Shown: positions 7,546 through 15,617, counted from the stretch's first letter. The stretch: 25,162 nt of DNA from Deltaproteobacteria bacterium UBA5205 (GCA_002412715.1 DHVP01000050.1:1-25162); one strand, 5' to 3'. Program-made: numbers and translations. Notes: generated by a model from the sequence alone, not told the origin.

Positions 7546-8663
7546 CCGCCATTCCCTTCGGCAAGGATCTCGCCAAGACTATTGATAAAGGCCTCCATGG
7601 CATCATGGACACCTATGCTCACCCGGATCCAGTTGGGGAAACGGAAACCGGTCATAGTCCGGATCATCACGCCCTTCGCCATAAGTCTGCGATAGACCAG
7701 CGTATCGCTCATGGGAAGCCTGACCATGACGTAACACCCTTCCCCTGCGTGCGTCTCAAGGCCAAGGGCTGCAAGTTCCCGAAGCAGGTAGGACTTTTCG
7801 GCAGTGACATGCCGCCGGGTCCGGGCCACGTGCTCATCATCGCCGATGGCGGCAAGCGCCGCCTCCTGGGCAAGGCCGTTGACGGAATAGACGATGCATG
7901 TCCTCCTGATTACATCCACAACATCGCGGCTGCCCGCGAGATATCCGATTCTCAGGCCTGCGAGCGCATACATCTTTGAGAACGTGCGAAAGGTTACGAG
8001 GTTCGGATATTCCTTGAGAAGCTTCATCCCGTCAGGGTAGTCGGGAGCCTCAACAAATTCGCAGTAGGCCTCATCGACAACGACAATCTGCCGCCCCGCG
8101 ACGGTGTCGAGAAACCGCCTGAGCTTCGGTTCGTCCCAATAGGTACCCGTGGGGTTATTGGGATTGCAGACAAAGAGTATTTTCGTCCTCTCATCGATGC
8201 GGGCGAGCATCTGTTCGTCATCAAAACCGAAATGCTTGAGCGGCACCAGCCGTGCCTCAAAGCCTGAGAATTCCGCCACCCATTCATAAACGGCGAAGGT
8301 CTTGTCGGCGGTGATGATGTTGTCGCCCTCCTGGCAGAAGGCCTTGATCACGAACGCGATGGCCTCGTTCGCCCCGTTCCCGAAGATTATCTGATCGGGG
8401 TCGAGGTCGAATCGTTCTGCCAGTTTCACACGAAGATAATAGGAATCGCCGCTGGGATAGATGCTTGCCCTTTTGGGCGGAAACTGTTCGATGATCCTTG
8501 CCGACCCTTCGGGCGGCCCAAGGGGATTTTCATTGTTGTTGAGGCGCCAGAGGTGGTCGACCTGATAGAGTTTCATAAGTTCCGGATCGGGCCGTGACGG
8601 TATATATGCCTCGAATTTTTTAATATATTCCGGGACGAGCGTGGTGAGAGGAACGTTGAGCAT
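7542..8663 (-). CDS. HisC-like class I/II PLP-dependent aminotransferase
   Basis: This 373-residue fold-type I aminotransferase is closest in pattern to histidinol-phosphate/aromatic aminotransferases. Visible are the N-terminal substrate motif NNNENPLGPP (42-51), GNGANEA (95-101), CNPNNPTGT (166-174), VVDEAYCEF with Asp198, the PLP-binding Lys230 in TFSKMYALAGLRIGY, and Arg238. The C-terminal arginine region reads NWIRVSIG. The ATG at 8663 was chosen because AGGA lies 7 nt upstream; a TTG two codons earlier would sit on the Shine-Dalgarno. It begins 9 nt after the upstream gene and overlaps the Mo-subunit gene by 4 nt. No other histidine biosynthesis gene is nearby, so its job is probably tied to this operon rather than to histidine. 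The substrate is unknown. Confidence 0.9.
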   Translation of the reverse strand: MLNVPLTTLVPEYIKKFEAYIPSRPDPELMKLYQVDHLWRLNNNENPLGPPEGSARIIEQFPPKRASIYPSGDSYYLRVKLAERFDLDPDQIIFGNGANEAIAFVIKAFCQEGDNIITADKTFAVYEWVAEFSGFEARLVPLKHFGFDDEQMLARIDERTKILFVCNPNNPTGTYWDEPKLRRFLDTVAGRQIVVVDEAYCEFVEAPDYPDGMKLLKEYPNLVTFRTFSKMYALAGLRIGYLAGSRDVVDVIRRTCIVYSVNGLAQEAALAAIGDDEHVARTRRHVTAEKSYLLRELAALGLETHAGEGCYVMVRLPMSDTLVYRRLMAKGVMIRTMTGFRFPNWIRVSIGVHDAMEAFINSLGEILAEGNGG

Positions 8664-8672
8664 GGGCAATTC

Positions 8673-9992
8673 CTAGCCTTTCAGGGTGAACAGGACGCAA
8701 TCGGCTTTGCCGCGGTAGGGTATCACGATGGAGGGCGTAAATCCGCCGGCTTCGATGACCGGATAAAGCCGCGCCTGCCAGCCGTGTCCCAGGTCGATCC
8801 TCAAAAGGATATTGGCTATCCCTTCCGCACGGAGTGCTTCAATATGCCTCGCAAGATTCTCTCGTGCATCGGCGCCGTCCCACAGGGGTAAAAGAACCAC
8901 CAGGTCTTGATTATGCTGGAAGGCTGCGCCAAAGACGGAATGGGGATTTTGCCTCTCACCCTCATACGCAACGGGAACGATCTGGCGGGCGAGGAAGTGC
9001 TTTTTGTACTGGCTTTTGAGGAAATCTTCCATGCCTGCGTGGGAGTATACCCTGCACCCGGGGTCTTCCCTGAGCTGGCGGAAGAGAAATTTCCATGGTC
9101 TTTTTTCCCCGGCAAGCGCAAAATCGATGGTGCCCAGCGTCTCAAAGTATCCCGGAGGAAGGTCGTCGGTGGCATAACGGTTCATGAGGCAGACAGCCTC
9201 GGACCGGGCGACGGCCGAGATCAGTTCGGCAACGAGCCTCTCGGCAAGCCCCGCTCTTCCCTCTTCGACGAACACATACGGGCCGTAGCACTCGATCATC
9301 GATGTCCCGGAAGAGCGCCATACCATGCCTCCCGCGATCCCTCCCTTTGGGTCCCTGGCAGTGAGCACCCCGTATTCTCCGCTCTCTACCATGTCAACAA
9401 CCTTGCCGGGATAGCGAAAATCCTGCGGGTAGACAAAAGAGTTATACCCGCCGGCGATAGACCGGACAAAAACCTTGATCTCCTCCGCATCGGGGCTGCC
9501 GAAGGTAACGCCCTCCGCCCGGGGAACCTCTTCGCTTCTCCACGGCTCGGCTGCCGGGTATGTCTTCTCCTTTATGAGGGCAAAACCCGTCCCCTCCATG
9601 GCGTTGTGGAAAATGGACATCCTGTCCACAGAGCGTGCGGCTATGAGCAGGCCCATTTCTTCGAGCCCCTCCTCGTCGGGAGATACATTCGCGGTGAGGT
9701 TGAAGGCGCGGGGGTCGAAATCGATGCCCTCAAAGGCAACCGTGAGGAGGGCATAGTAGAAACCGTTGACCATGGTAAGCGTGACCTTTCCGGGGTCCTT
9801 CGTCATCCTGCAGAGGTAGGCAAACACCTCTTCAGAGGCCAGTGTCAGCTTGAGCGCATCCGCGTCCTGAAGGCCGAAGATCCGCGAGGATGATTCCGAG
9901 AAGGACAGAACGAGAGGGAGGAACTTGATGTCTGTCTCGACAGAAAGCGTGATATCTGTTTTCCGGTCCTGCATTTTCACCCCCGACGGCAT
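8673..9992 (-). CDS. Fusion of a degenerate RsbW-like ATPase domain with GNAT-like domains
   Basis: This 439-residue protein heads the hydroxylase operon. Residues about 12-143 follow the anti-sigma-factor HATPase layout: LTLASEEVFAYL, then DFDPRAFN, then EEMGLLIAARSVDRM, and GTGFALIKEK at the end. The ATP-site residues are eroded: the N-box Asn is Tyr59 and no DxGxG motif is seen. Residues about 160-300 and 300-439 resemble two acetyltransferase (GNAT) folds. Examples are ECYGPYVFVEEGRAGLAERL and the C-terminal pattern IEAGGFTPSIVIPYRGKADC. Fusions of this type are known in bacteria, but their function is not established as far as I know. A sensory, regulatory or acyl-transfer role for the operon's substrate is inference. 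The start is uncertain: ATG 9992 or ATG 9974, the latter preceded by GGGGG. Confidence 0.7.
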   Translation of the reverse strand: MPSGVKMQDRKTDITLSVETDIKFLPLVLSFSESSSRIFGLQDADALKLTLASEEVFAYLCRMTKDPGKVTLTMVNGFYYALLTVAFEGIDFDPRAFNLTANVSPDEEGLEEMGLLIAARSVDRMSIFHNAMEGTGFALIKEKTYPAAEPWRSEEVPRAEGVTFGSPDAEEIKVFVRSIAGGYNSFVYPQDFRYPGKVVDMVESGEYGVLTARDPKGGIAGGMVWRSSGTSMIECYGPYVFVEEGRAGLAERLVAELISAVARSEAVCLMNRYATDDLPPGYFETLGTIDFALAGEKRPWKFLFRQLREDPGCRVYSHAGMEDFLKSQYKKHFLARQIVPVAYEGERQNPHSVFGAAFQHNQDLVVLLPLWDGADARENLARHIEALRAEGIANILLRIDLGHGWQARLYPVIEAGGFTPSIVIPYRGKADCVLFTLKG

Positions 9993-10024
9993 TCTCTTCT
10001 GACGCTTTTATAACGACCTTATGG

Positions 10025-10053
10025 TTTATATCAGGAATGCATCTTTACTTCAA
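10025..10053 (-). promoter_or_regulatory. Predicted promoter of the six-gene hydroxylase operon
   Basis: On the minus strand, TTGAAG (10053-10048), a 17-nt spacer and TATAAA (10030-10025) form a good sigma-70-like promoter. Transcription is predicted from about 10018, leaving 26-44 nt before the two candidate starts of the first gene. A second TATAAA at 10012-10007 lacks a matching -35. Confidence 0.6.
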
Positions 10054-10109
10054 CTGCTTGATCGTATTAGTCCCGTTCGCACCACCCGTTTCCTATTTGG
10101 AACCAATTC

Positions 10110-10118
10110 TGCTACAAT
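10110..10118 (+). promoter_or_regulatory. ygiQ: Extended -10 promoter of ygiQ, abutting the start codon
   Basis: TGCTACAAT is an extended -10 element whose last base is 7 nt from the ATG at 10126, so transcription should start at or next to the start codon. There is no good -35; TTTCCT at 10089-10094 is the nearest. Confidence 0.5.
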
Positions 10119-10125
10119 GAGACCG

Positions 10126-11904
10126 ATGGCAACTCCTTTTCTGCCCATGACAGGCGACGAAATACGAAAGCGCGGCTGGGACGGTCTCGATGTTATCCTC
10201 GTAACGGGTGATGCATACGTGGACCATCCATCCTACGGGACCGCGGTCATCGGCCGCATCCTTGAAGCCCGGGGCCTCAGCGTCGGCGTCATCGCCCAGC
10301 CGGACTTCAGAAGTGCTGAAGGTTTCAGGCGCCTTGGCAAGCCTCGCCTCTTCTTCGGAATCACCGCCGGCAATATGGACTCAATGGTAGCCAATTACAC
10401 GGCACACAAGCGGCCGCGCAAAACCGACGACTATTCACCGGGAGGAAGCGCGGGACTGCGCCCCGATCACGCGGCCGTCGTTTACGCCAACCGGGCCCGC
10501 GAGGCCTTCAAGGACGTGCCCATCGTGCTGGGGGGTATTGAGGCCAGTTTGCGCCGCTTTGCCCATTACGACTGGTGGGGCGACGAGGTGCGGCGCTCCA
10601 TCCTTCTCGACAGCCGGGCTGACATCCTCGTATACGGCATGGGCGAAACACAGGTTCTCGAGATCGCGCGCAGGATCGCAGCGGGCGAGTCGCTTCACGG
10701 GATCGAGGGGACAGCTGTCGTGACGGGGGAATTCACCGAGGGCGATCCTGACAGCATCGAGATCCCTTCCTATGAAGAGGTAAGCTCCGACCCTGACAAG
10801 TTCAATGAGGCCTTCCGGACCATTCTGGAAAACCAGGATCCCGTCAGGGGAAAAACGATAGCGCAGAAGCATGCCAACCGGTACGTCATCCAGTACCCTC
10901 CCGCATCTCCCCTCAAGACCAGGGACCTTGACGGCGTATACGACCTTCCCTATGCGAAAAACTGGCATCCGTCCTACGACAAGGCCGGCGGCGTCCCCGG
11001 GTTTGAAACGGTGCGCTTCTCCATTATCTCCCACAGAGGGTGTCCCGGTGAATGCTCGTTCTGCGGCCTTTCGCTCCACCAGGGAAGGATCGTCCAGTCA
11101 CGAAGCGAGTCCTCTATACTGAAAGAGGCCGCGGCGCTCACCGAAAGAAAGGATTTTCACGGCACGATAACCGATGTCGGCGGCCCCACGGCCAATCTCT
11201 ACGGGGCCGTCTGTGCAAAATGGCAACAGTCAGGTGCCTGTCTCGCACGCCGCTGCCTTGTACCGGCGCCATGCAGGAATCTGGACCCCGGGTATCGCAA
11301 GAGCCTGTCCCTTTACCGCAAGCTCCTCGCCCAGCCCCGGGTGAAGCACGTCTTCATCGAGAGCGGATTCCGTCACGACCTCCTCGTCGATGAAAAGGCC
11401 CGCGACTACCTCGAAGCCGTTTGCCGGAACCATGTGAGCGGCCGGATGAAGGTAGCCCCGGAGCATTCCTCGGGACACGTGCTGGCGTTGATGCACAAGC
11501 CGGCCTTCGCCGTATACAAACAGTTCCTGACCCTGTACCGCTCAACGTGCAAGGAAATCGGAAAAGACCAGTATCTCGTCAATTACTTCATCAGCGCTCA
11601 TCCCGGTTGCACGCTCGAAGATGCGCTTTCTCTTGCCCTCAAACTGCAGGAACTCGGGATCCACCCGGAGCAGATCCAGGACTTCATGCCCCTGCCGATG
11701 ACCCTTTCCGGCACCATTTATCACACGGAAAAGGACCCCTTTACAGGGAAAAAGATCTATGTCGCCAAAAGCTTCCGGGAACGCAAGATGCACCGCGCCC
11801 TCATCCAGTACAAAAACCCCAAGAACGCGCCCCTTGTCATGGAGGCCCTGAAACTGCTCAAGAAGGAACATCTGCTGTCAAAGCTTCTGCCGGGACGAAA
11901 GTAA
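10126..11904 (+). CDS. ygiQ: YgiQ-family radical SAM protein
   Basis: This 592-residue protein belongs to the YgiQ (UPF0313) radical SAM family, whose physiological reaction is unresolved. Its N-terminus MATPFLPMTGDEIRKRGWDG and the following VILVTGDAYVDHPSYG are diagnostic. The radical SAM 4Fe-4S ligands are Cys306, Cys310 and Cys313 in SHRGCPGECSFCGLS. Further conserved Cys-rich sequence (GACLARRCLVPAPC) and PEHSSGHVLALMHKP follow. The ATG at 10126 was chosen because it starts the family consensus. An upstream frame to 10021 would cross the divergent promoters and add unrelated residues. The protein is somewhat shorter than E. coli-type YgiQ at its C-terminus. The gene is divergent from the hydroxylase operon and convergent with higBA. 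Confidence 0.95.
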   Translation: MATPFLPMTGDEIRKRGWDGLDVILVTGDAYVDHPSYGTAVIGRILEARGLSVGVIAQPDFRSAEGFRRLGKPRLFFGITAGNMDSMVANYTAHKRPRKTDDYSPGGSAGLRPDHAAVVYANRAREAFKDVPIVLGGIEASLRRFAHYDWWGDEVRRSILLDSRADILVYGMGETQVLEIARRIAAGESLHGIEGTAVVTGEFTEGDPDSIEIPSYEEVSSDPDKFNEAFRTILENQDPVRGKTIAQKHANRYVIQYPPASPLKTRDLDGVYDLPYAKNWHPSYDKAGGVPGFETVRFSIISHRGCPGECSFCGLSLHQGRIVQSRSESSILKEAAALTERKDFHGTITDVGGPTANLYGAVCAKWQQSGACLARRCLVPAPCRNLDPGYRKSLSLYRKLLAQPRVKHVFIESGFRHDLLVDEKARDYLEAVCRNHVSGRMKVAPEHSSGHVLALMHKPAFAVYKQFLTLYRSTCKEIGKDQYLVNYFISAHPGCTLEDALSLALKLQELGIHPEQIQDFMPLPMTLSGTIYHTEKDPFTGKKIYVAKSFRERKMHRALIQYKNPKNAPLVMEALKLLKKEHLLSKLLPGRK

Positions 11905-11959
11905 AAAAGACGTCTTTGCATTCAAGCCATTCAAGCCCTCTTTTGGTTGTGGATGGAAA

Positions 11960-12268
11960 TTAAGCGGTCTTCCGATCGAATACCTTCACTTCAGCTTCGA
12001 TGCGTCCTTTGAGCTTCTCCTTTTCGACCTCGAGGTCATAGCGTGACTGGAGGTTGAGCCAGAAGCGCTCCGAGAGGCCGAAATACCTGGAGAGCCTGAG
12101 GGCTGTGTCGGCGGTTATTGAGCGCTTGCCCTGGACGATCTCGTTGATACGCCGGGCGGGGACGCTTATATCCTTTGCCAACCTGTACTGGCTTATTTTC
12201 AGGGGTGTCAGAAATTCCTCGGCGAGGATCTCTCCGGGATGTATCGGATCCATCGTTTTGATGGCCAT
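11960..12268 (-). CDS. higA: HigA-family antitoxin (HTH XRE type)
   Basis: This 102-residue antitoxin and transcriptional repressor neutralises HigB and binds the operon's operator. It opens with the family signature MDPIHPGEILAEEFL. It then has an XRE helix-turn-helix (ISQYRLAKDISVPARRINEI), RSITADTALRLSRYFG and the typical FWLNLQSRYDLE. The start is the ATG at 12268, with GAGGAGG ideally placed upstream. It begins 10 nt after the HigB stop, and toxin-first order is standard for hig loci. It is convergent with ygiQ, 55 nt away. Confidence 0.96.
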   Translation of the reverse strand: MAIKTMDPIHPGEILAEEFLTPLKISQYRLAKDISVPARRINEIVQGKRSITADTALRLSRYFGLSERFWLNLQSRYDLEVEKEKLKGRIEAEVKVFDRKTA

Positions 12269-12278
12269 GGTGTCCTCC

Positions 12279-12560
12279 TCAATGGTAGTCAACGATCTCT
12301 ACCTCGTGAGCATCCGAACCGTGCCAGACAAAGCATATGCGCCATTGATCGTTGATCCGGATGCTGTACTGTCCCCGACGGTCGCCCCCGAGCTTTTCCA
12401 GCTGGTTACCCGGCGGGATTTTCAGATCATTGAGCCGCTCGGCAGCGTCCAGTATCAGGAGCTTCCTGAGAGCCTTTCGCTGGATGTCGACCGAGAATTT
12501 CGATACGTACTGTCTCGTGAAAATCCTTTCCGTGTGACCGCATCGGAAGGTCTTAATCAT
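12279..12560 (-). CDS. higB: HigB-family toxin (RelE/ParE superfamily mRNA interferase)
   Basis: This 93-residue toxin of the RelE fold is expected to cleave mRNA at the ribosome. It starts MIKTFRCGHTERIF, like plasmid killer HigB proteins, and contains LEKLGGDRRGQYSIRINDQW and RICFVWHGSDA. It ends in VEIVDYH, keeping the C-terminal His of the family active site and the basic residues in the middle. The ATG at 12560 was chosen on family length and because the promoter -10 lies just upstream. An earlier frame start at 12596 would overlap the -35. No Shine-Dalgarno is present. It pairs with higA, which has a strong ribosome binding site, so antitoxin translation may exceed toxin translation. 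Confidence 0.94.
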   Translation of the reverse strand: MIKTFRCGHTERIFTRQYVSKFSVDIQRKALRKLLILDAAERLNDLKIPPGNQLEKLGGDRRGQYSIRINDQWRICFVWHGSDAHEVEIVDYH

Positions 12561-12567
12561 TGATGAT

Positions 12568-12604
12568 ATAATAACGCCACACGTTATTGTTGTCAAGCGT
12601 TATT
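12568..12604 (-). promoter_or_regulatory. higBA promoter with embedded inverted-repeat operator
   Basis: On the minus strand, a perfect TTGACA (12596-12591), a 17-nt spacer and TATTAT (12573-12568) form a near-consensus promoter. The spacer and -10 are covered by the inverted repeat AATAACG (12570-12576), 5 nt, CGTTATT (12582-12588). A third CGTTATT half-site lies at 12598-12604, just behind the -35. This is the expected target for HigA autorepression. The -10 ends 7 nt before the HigB ATG. Confidence 0.75.
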
Positions 12605-12750
12605 AGCCTGGTAGCCGTTGGGGAATATGGCGTCCGAAGCCAACCGGCCCGTTCTTTCAGGAAACCTGTCGATTTCAACCAGTTCTCAGAGACCGTCGAT
12701 CAGCTCGGCCTCTATTGGCTGATCCTGAACGAACCATTGCCCTCTTTTCG

Positions 12751-12779
12751 TTGCCATGGATCATGTTTCGTTGTATGAT
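12751..12779 (+). promoter_or_regulatory. Promoter of the secreted unknown protein
   Basis: TTGCCA (12751-12756), a 17-nt spacer and TATGAT (12774-12779) give 5/6 matches in both boxes. Transcription from about 12786 leaves a 28-nt leader with GGGGGA before the ATG at 12814. It excludes the earlier in-frame ATGs at 12763 and 12775, which lie inside the promoter. Confidence 0.65.
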
Positions 12780-12813
12780 AGCAAAAAAAATCCTAGGGGG
12801 AATTGGTCTTCTG

Positions 12814-13497
12814 ATGTTACAGAGAACTTCATGCAGTCGGTGCGTATTTGCCCTTTCCATTCTTTTGCTCGCGCTTCCTTTCCTTTTCCCTTTCAATGCC
12901 GAAGCGGCCCGCCGGCAATCCCTTCATGCGGGGAAGGATGTCAAGGGAATTACCTTTGAGGAATTCTGGGCCAGGACCCATGAAGAGGCAACGAAGTGGG
13001 CGGGGAGCCACTTCAGGGTGCGAAGGGTAATCTCCATACCGGTAGTCGGTTTCGACGGCCGCAGCGGCCGCTCCCCCGTTTGGGAGGCACAGATCGTCCG
13101 CTGTAACAGGGCGCAGTCCATCGATGAGACGGAGAGCGTGACGAAGTCATGCATGGGACGGTCGATTACCGTTCGCATGGTCGAGGCGGGAGTCACAGGC
13201 GCCGCCGCCGGAATTAATGTCTCGAAGGAAAGGCACTTCCGCGGGTTTTCCGTCCCCGTCGAGAGGGTGGTCATCAGCCCGCAGCGCGCCGAGGAAACAG
13301 CCAACAGCCACAGGCAATACCGCCCGGCGGAAATCGACAGCTATGCCTACGAACTCAAGTACGATCAGCGCAGGGATATCCCTGTCTGGGTCATCAAGAG
13401 AACCTGCGGATACAAAGGCAAATCCGAAGGGCGCTGTCAACCGGGCGATTACTGGATCGTCAAGGTCGACGCGGAATCAGGGGAAGTCGTCAGATAA
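12814..13497 (+). CDS. Secreted protein of unknown family
   Basis: I do not recognise this family. The 227-residue protein starts with a classical Sec signal peptide: MLQRTSCSRC, a hydrophobic core of about 18 residues, and a predicted cleavage after NAEA (residue 31). The mature part is basic to neutral, without further membrane segments. It contains four cysteines (97, 113, 198, 208) that could form two disulfides in the periplasm or outside. The C-terminus GDYWIVKVDAESGEVVR resembles the strand that ends PepSY-like or similar small secreted domains, but this is only a pattern similarity. The start was selected because the signal peptide begins there and the promoter at 12751-12779 overlaps earlier ATGs. 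It stands alone between higBA and a GNAT gene. Confidence 0.75.
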   Translation: MLQRTSCSRCVFALSILLLALPFLFPFNAEAARRQSLHAGKDVKGITFEEFWARTHEEATKWAGSHFRVRRVISIPVVGFDGRSGRSPVWEAQIVRCNRAQSIDETESVTKSCMGRSITVRMVEAGVTGAAAGINVSKERHFRGFSVPVERVVISPQRAEETANSHRQYRPAEIDSYAYELKYDQRRDIPVWVIKRTCGYKGKSEGRCQPGDYWIVKVDAESGEVVR

Positions 13498-13555
13498 GGC
13501 ACGGCTTGAATCGTTTGAGTCGCCCGGGACGTAAAGGGAAACGGGTAAGAAACGT

Positions 13556-14047
13556 ATGCGGATAACATTATCACCGATAGGCAAAGATGACTGCAAGGAC
13601 GTGATGGAGATATTCAATTATTATATCGAGAACACTTTTGCCGCCTATCCCGAGCAGAGGCTGCCCGATGAATTCCTCGAAACGCTTCTCATGCTGAGCC
13701 ACGGATATCCGACCGTGGTCGCAAAGACCGATGAGGGTGTTGTGACCGGTTTCGGGCTCTTAAGGCCCTACAATCCCCTGCCCGCCTTCTTCAAGACCGC
13801 CGAGATCACCTATTTCCTCAAACCGGGATTCGCCGGTCAGGGCATAGGCAAGGCTATCCTTGATTATCTCCTCGACACCGGAAAAGACCTGGGAATCAAC
13901 ACGATCCTGGCAAACGTGTCGTCCCTCAACGAAGAAAGCATCCGTTTCCATATCAAGAACGGCTTCTCCGAATGCGGCCGCTTCAGGGAAATAGGCCGGA
14001 AAAAGGGCCAGGTTTTTGACGTGCTCTATTTTCAGAAACTGCTTTAG
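13556..14047 (+). CDS. GNAT-family N-acetyltransferase (phosphinothricin acetyltransferase-like)
   Basis: This 163-residue acetyltransferase has the layout of the Pat/Bar/MnaT group, which acetylates amino groups of amino acids or analogues with acetyl-CoA. The N-terminal part DDCKDVMEIFNYYIENTFAA matches the group's opening. ITYFLKPGFAGQGIGKAIL carries the acetyl-CoA pyrophosphate loop (residues 94-99). NVSSLNEESIRFHIKNGFSE is the usual C-terminal motif (N..S...H.k.GF). The substrate cannot be decided. The gene begins 58 nt after the secreted-protein gene and may share its transcript. It converges with the ThDP-enzyme gene, leaving only 13 nt between stops. Confidence 0.9.
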   Translation: MRITLSPIGKDDCKDVMEIFNYYIENTFAAYPEQRLPDEFLETLLMLSHGYPTVVAKTDEGVVTGFGLLRPYNPLPAFFKTAEITYFLKPGFAGQGIGKAILDYLLDTGKDLGINTILANVSSLNEESIRFHIKNGFSECGRFREIGRKKGQVFDVLYFQKLL

Positions 14048-14060
14048 AGCTCTTCGCTCT

Positions 14061-15617
14061 TCACGGTTTCACCATCATCTCAATCAGATGCGGTCCTGGT
14101 TCTTTCATGGCTTTCTTCATTTCTCTTGCCAATCCAGCGGCGTCTTCGACGCGGACCGCCGGGACACCGAAGCCGTGTGACAGCGATACCCAGTCGACGG
14201 CGGGGTGGTCGATGGCGACGAGGCGGCGGCTGTTCTCCCCCAGGTCCGTTAATCCGGCCCGTTCAAGCTCAAGGGCTATGATATGGTACCCGCCGTTGTT
14301 GCAGAGCAGGGTCGTGACGTTCAGACTTTCCCTGGCCATCGTCCACAGGGCCTGCACGGTGTACATGGCGCTTCCGTCGGCCTGTACGTTTATGACCTGT
14401 CTTTGTGGCGCGGCGAGTGCGGCGCCCACGGCGCAGGGCATGCCGTAACCGATGGCGCCTCCGGCAATCGTCATGAAACCGTGGGGGGCGCATCCATGGG
14501 AGATGGGGTAATAGGGAAAGGTCGTGGTCAGTCCCTCGTCAACCAGAATCGCTCCCTCGGGCTGCAACGCAGCGATGACACCTGAGACCGTCTCCGCGGT
14601 GAGCCGGCCCTTCGGAAGAGACGGCTTTGCGGCCCTTTGCGATTGAGGGTGATTCCCGGAGGCTTTCTTCGATGCGCCGACAGCGTCGGCAAGGCATTCC
14701 AGCACCTCTGTCATATTTTGTCCCGAACCGGCGACAGGAAATTTTTCCGCCCTGTCCGGTATGATGTGACTCGGGACCCCTTCATAGCCAAAAAATGTAA
14801 CGGGATCGTCCGCGCCGGCCAGAAGGACCGTGTCATAGGACGCCATCAGTTCCATGGCCGGCTCGGGGAAATAGGGGATCCTCACGACAACCGGCAAGGG
14901 CTCGCCACGGTCCATGTAGCCCGGGAAGCTGTTCGCCAGGAGATCGCAGCCGGTCGCCGCCCTGATGAGTGCGGCCTGGCGAAGCCCCTCGACCCTGAGC
15001 GCCCGCCCGCCGAGTATCATTGCCGTCTTTTTGCCCTTCTTCAGGGCCTTTGCCGCCGCATCTATCATCCCGTTATCCACGGCGTTGAAGAAAGGTGCCC
15101 TTTTCACGACGGCGATATCACGGCAATCCGCCCACTGATAATCATTGGGAACGATGAGGCTTGCCGTCTGTCCCGGGGCGGTTGCCGCAATGACAGCGGC
15201 GATATCACGGGAGAGAGTCCGCGCACTGCGGCACGTCCTTTTCCATCCTGAAACAGTCCCCACGAGCGCCTTGATATCCATGTTGAGCGGCGGGTCAGAA
15301 TCGCGATGCCACGATGCGTGCTCTCCGATCACATTTACGATCGGCGCATGGGCCCTTCTGGCATTGTGCAGGCACGCGATCCCGTTGGCGAAACCGGGGC
15401 CAAGATGGAGAAGCGCCATCGCGGGCCGGTCCAGCACCCTGCCGTACCCGTCCGCCGCCCCCGTGCATACCCCCTCGAAAAGGCCAAGAACCGCCCGTAT
15501 CCCGGCCTGTCCGTCAAGCGCCGCAACAAGAGGGATCTCCGTCGTCCCGGCATTCGCGAAACAGATATCGATGCCGTTTTGAACCGCTGTTCTTAAGATC
15601 AGTTCCGCACCGTTCAT
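14061..15617 (-). CDS. Thiamine-diphosphate enzyme, acetolactate synthase large-subunit-like
   Basis: This 518-residue protein has the three-domain layout of the ThDP decarboxylase/acetolactate synthase family. The N-terminal PYR domain has the activating glutamate Glu48 in LFEGVCTGAADGYGR and the early motif FANAGTTEIPL. The middle domain is the usual Rossmann-like part (MILGGRALRVEGL). The C-terminal PP domain has the Mg/ThDP motif ADGSAMYTVQALWTM, with Asp414 and NN about 27 residues later; the first Gly of GDG is Ala here. No IlvN-type regulatory subunit and no other branched-chain gene adjoins it. It may therefore be a decarboxylase or another 2-oxo-acid-acting enzyme rather than the biosynthetic synthase. 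ATG 15617 follows a G-rich Shine-Dalgarno. The gene is divergent from the kinase. Confidence 0.85.
   Translation of the reverse strand: MNGAELILRTAVQNGIDICFANAGTTEIPLVAALDGQAGIRAVLGLFEGVCTGAADGYGRVLDRPAMALLHLGPGFANGIACLHNARRAHAPIVNVIGEHASWHRDSDPPLNMDIKALVGTVSGWKRTCRSARTLSRDIAAVIAATAPGQTASLIVPNDYQWADCRDIAVVKRAPFFNAVDNGMIDAAAKALKKGKKTAMILGGRALRVEGLRQAALIRAATGCDLLANSFPGYMDRGEPLPVVVRIPYFPEPAMELMASYDTVLLAGADDPVTFFGYEGVPSHIIPDRAEKFPVAGSGQNMTEVLECLADAVGASKKASGNHPQSQRAAKPSLPKGRLTAETVSGVIAALQPEGAILVDEGLTTTFPYYPISHGCAPHGFMTIAGGAIGYGMPCAVGAALAAPQRQVINVQADGSAMYTVQALWTMARESLNVTTLLCNNGGYHIIALELERAGLTDLGENSRRLVAIDHPAVDWVSLSHGFGVPAVRVEDAAGLAREMKKAMKEPGPHLIEMMVKP

Noticed and set aside
10021..10125. Longer N-terminus for YgiQ
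   Set aside because: It crosses the promoters of both divergent genes, and the family consensus begins at 10126.
11906..11917. AAAGACGTCTTT palindrome after ygiQ
   Set aside because: Perfect but loopless 12-bp palindrome without a T-tract; no support as terminator or operator.
14046..14060. Terminator between the GNAT and ThDP genes
   Set aside because: The AGAGC/GCTCT stem is only 5 bp and has no T-tract.
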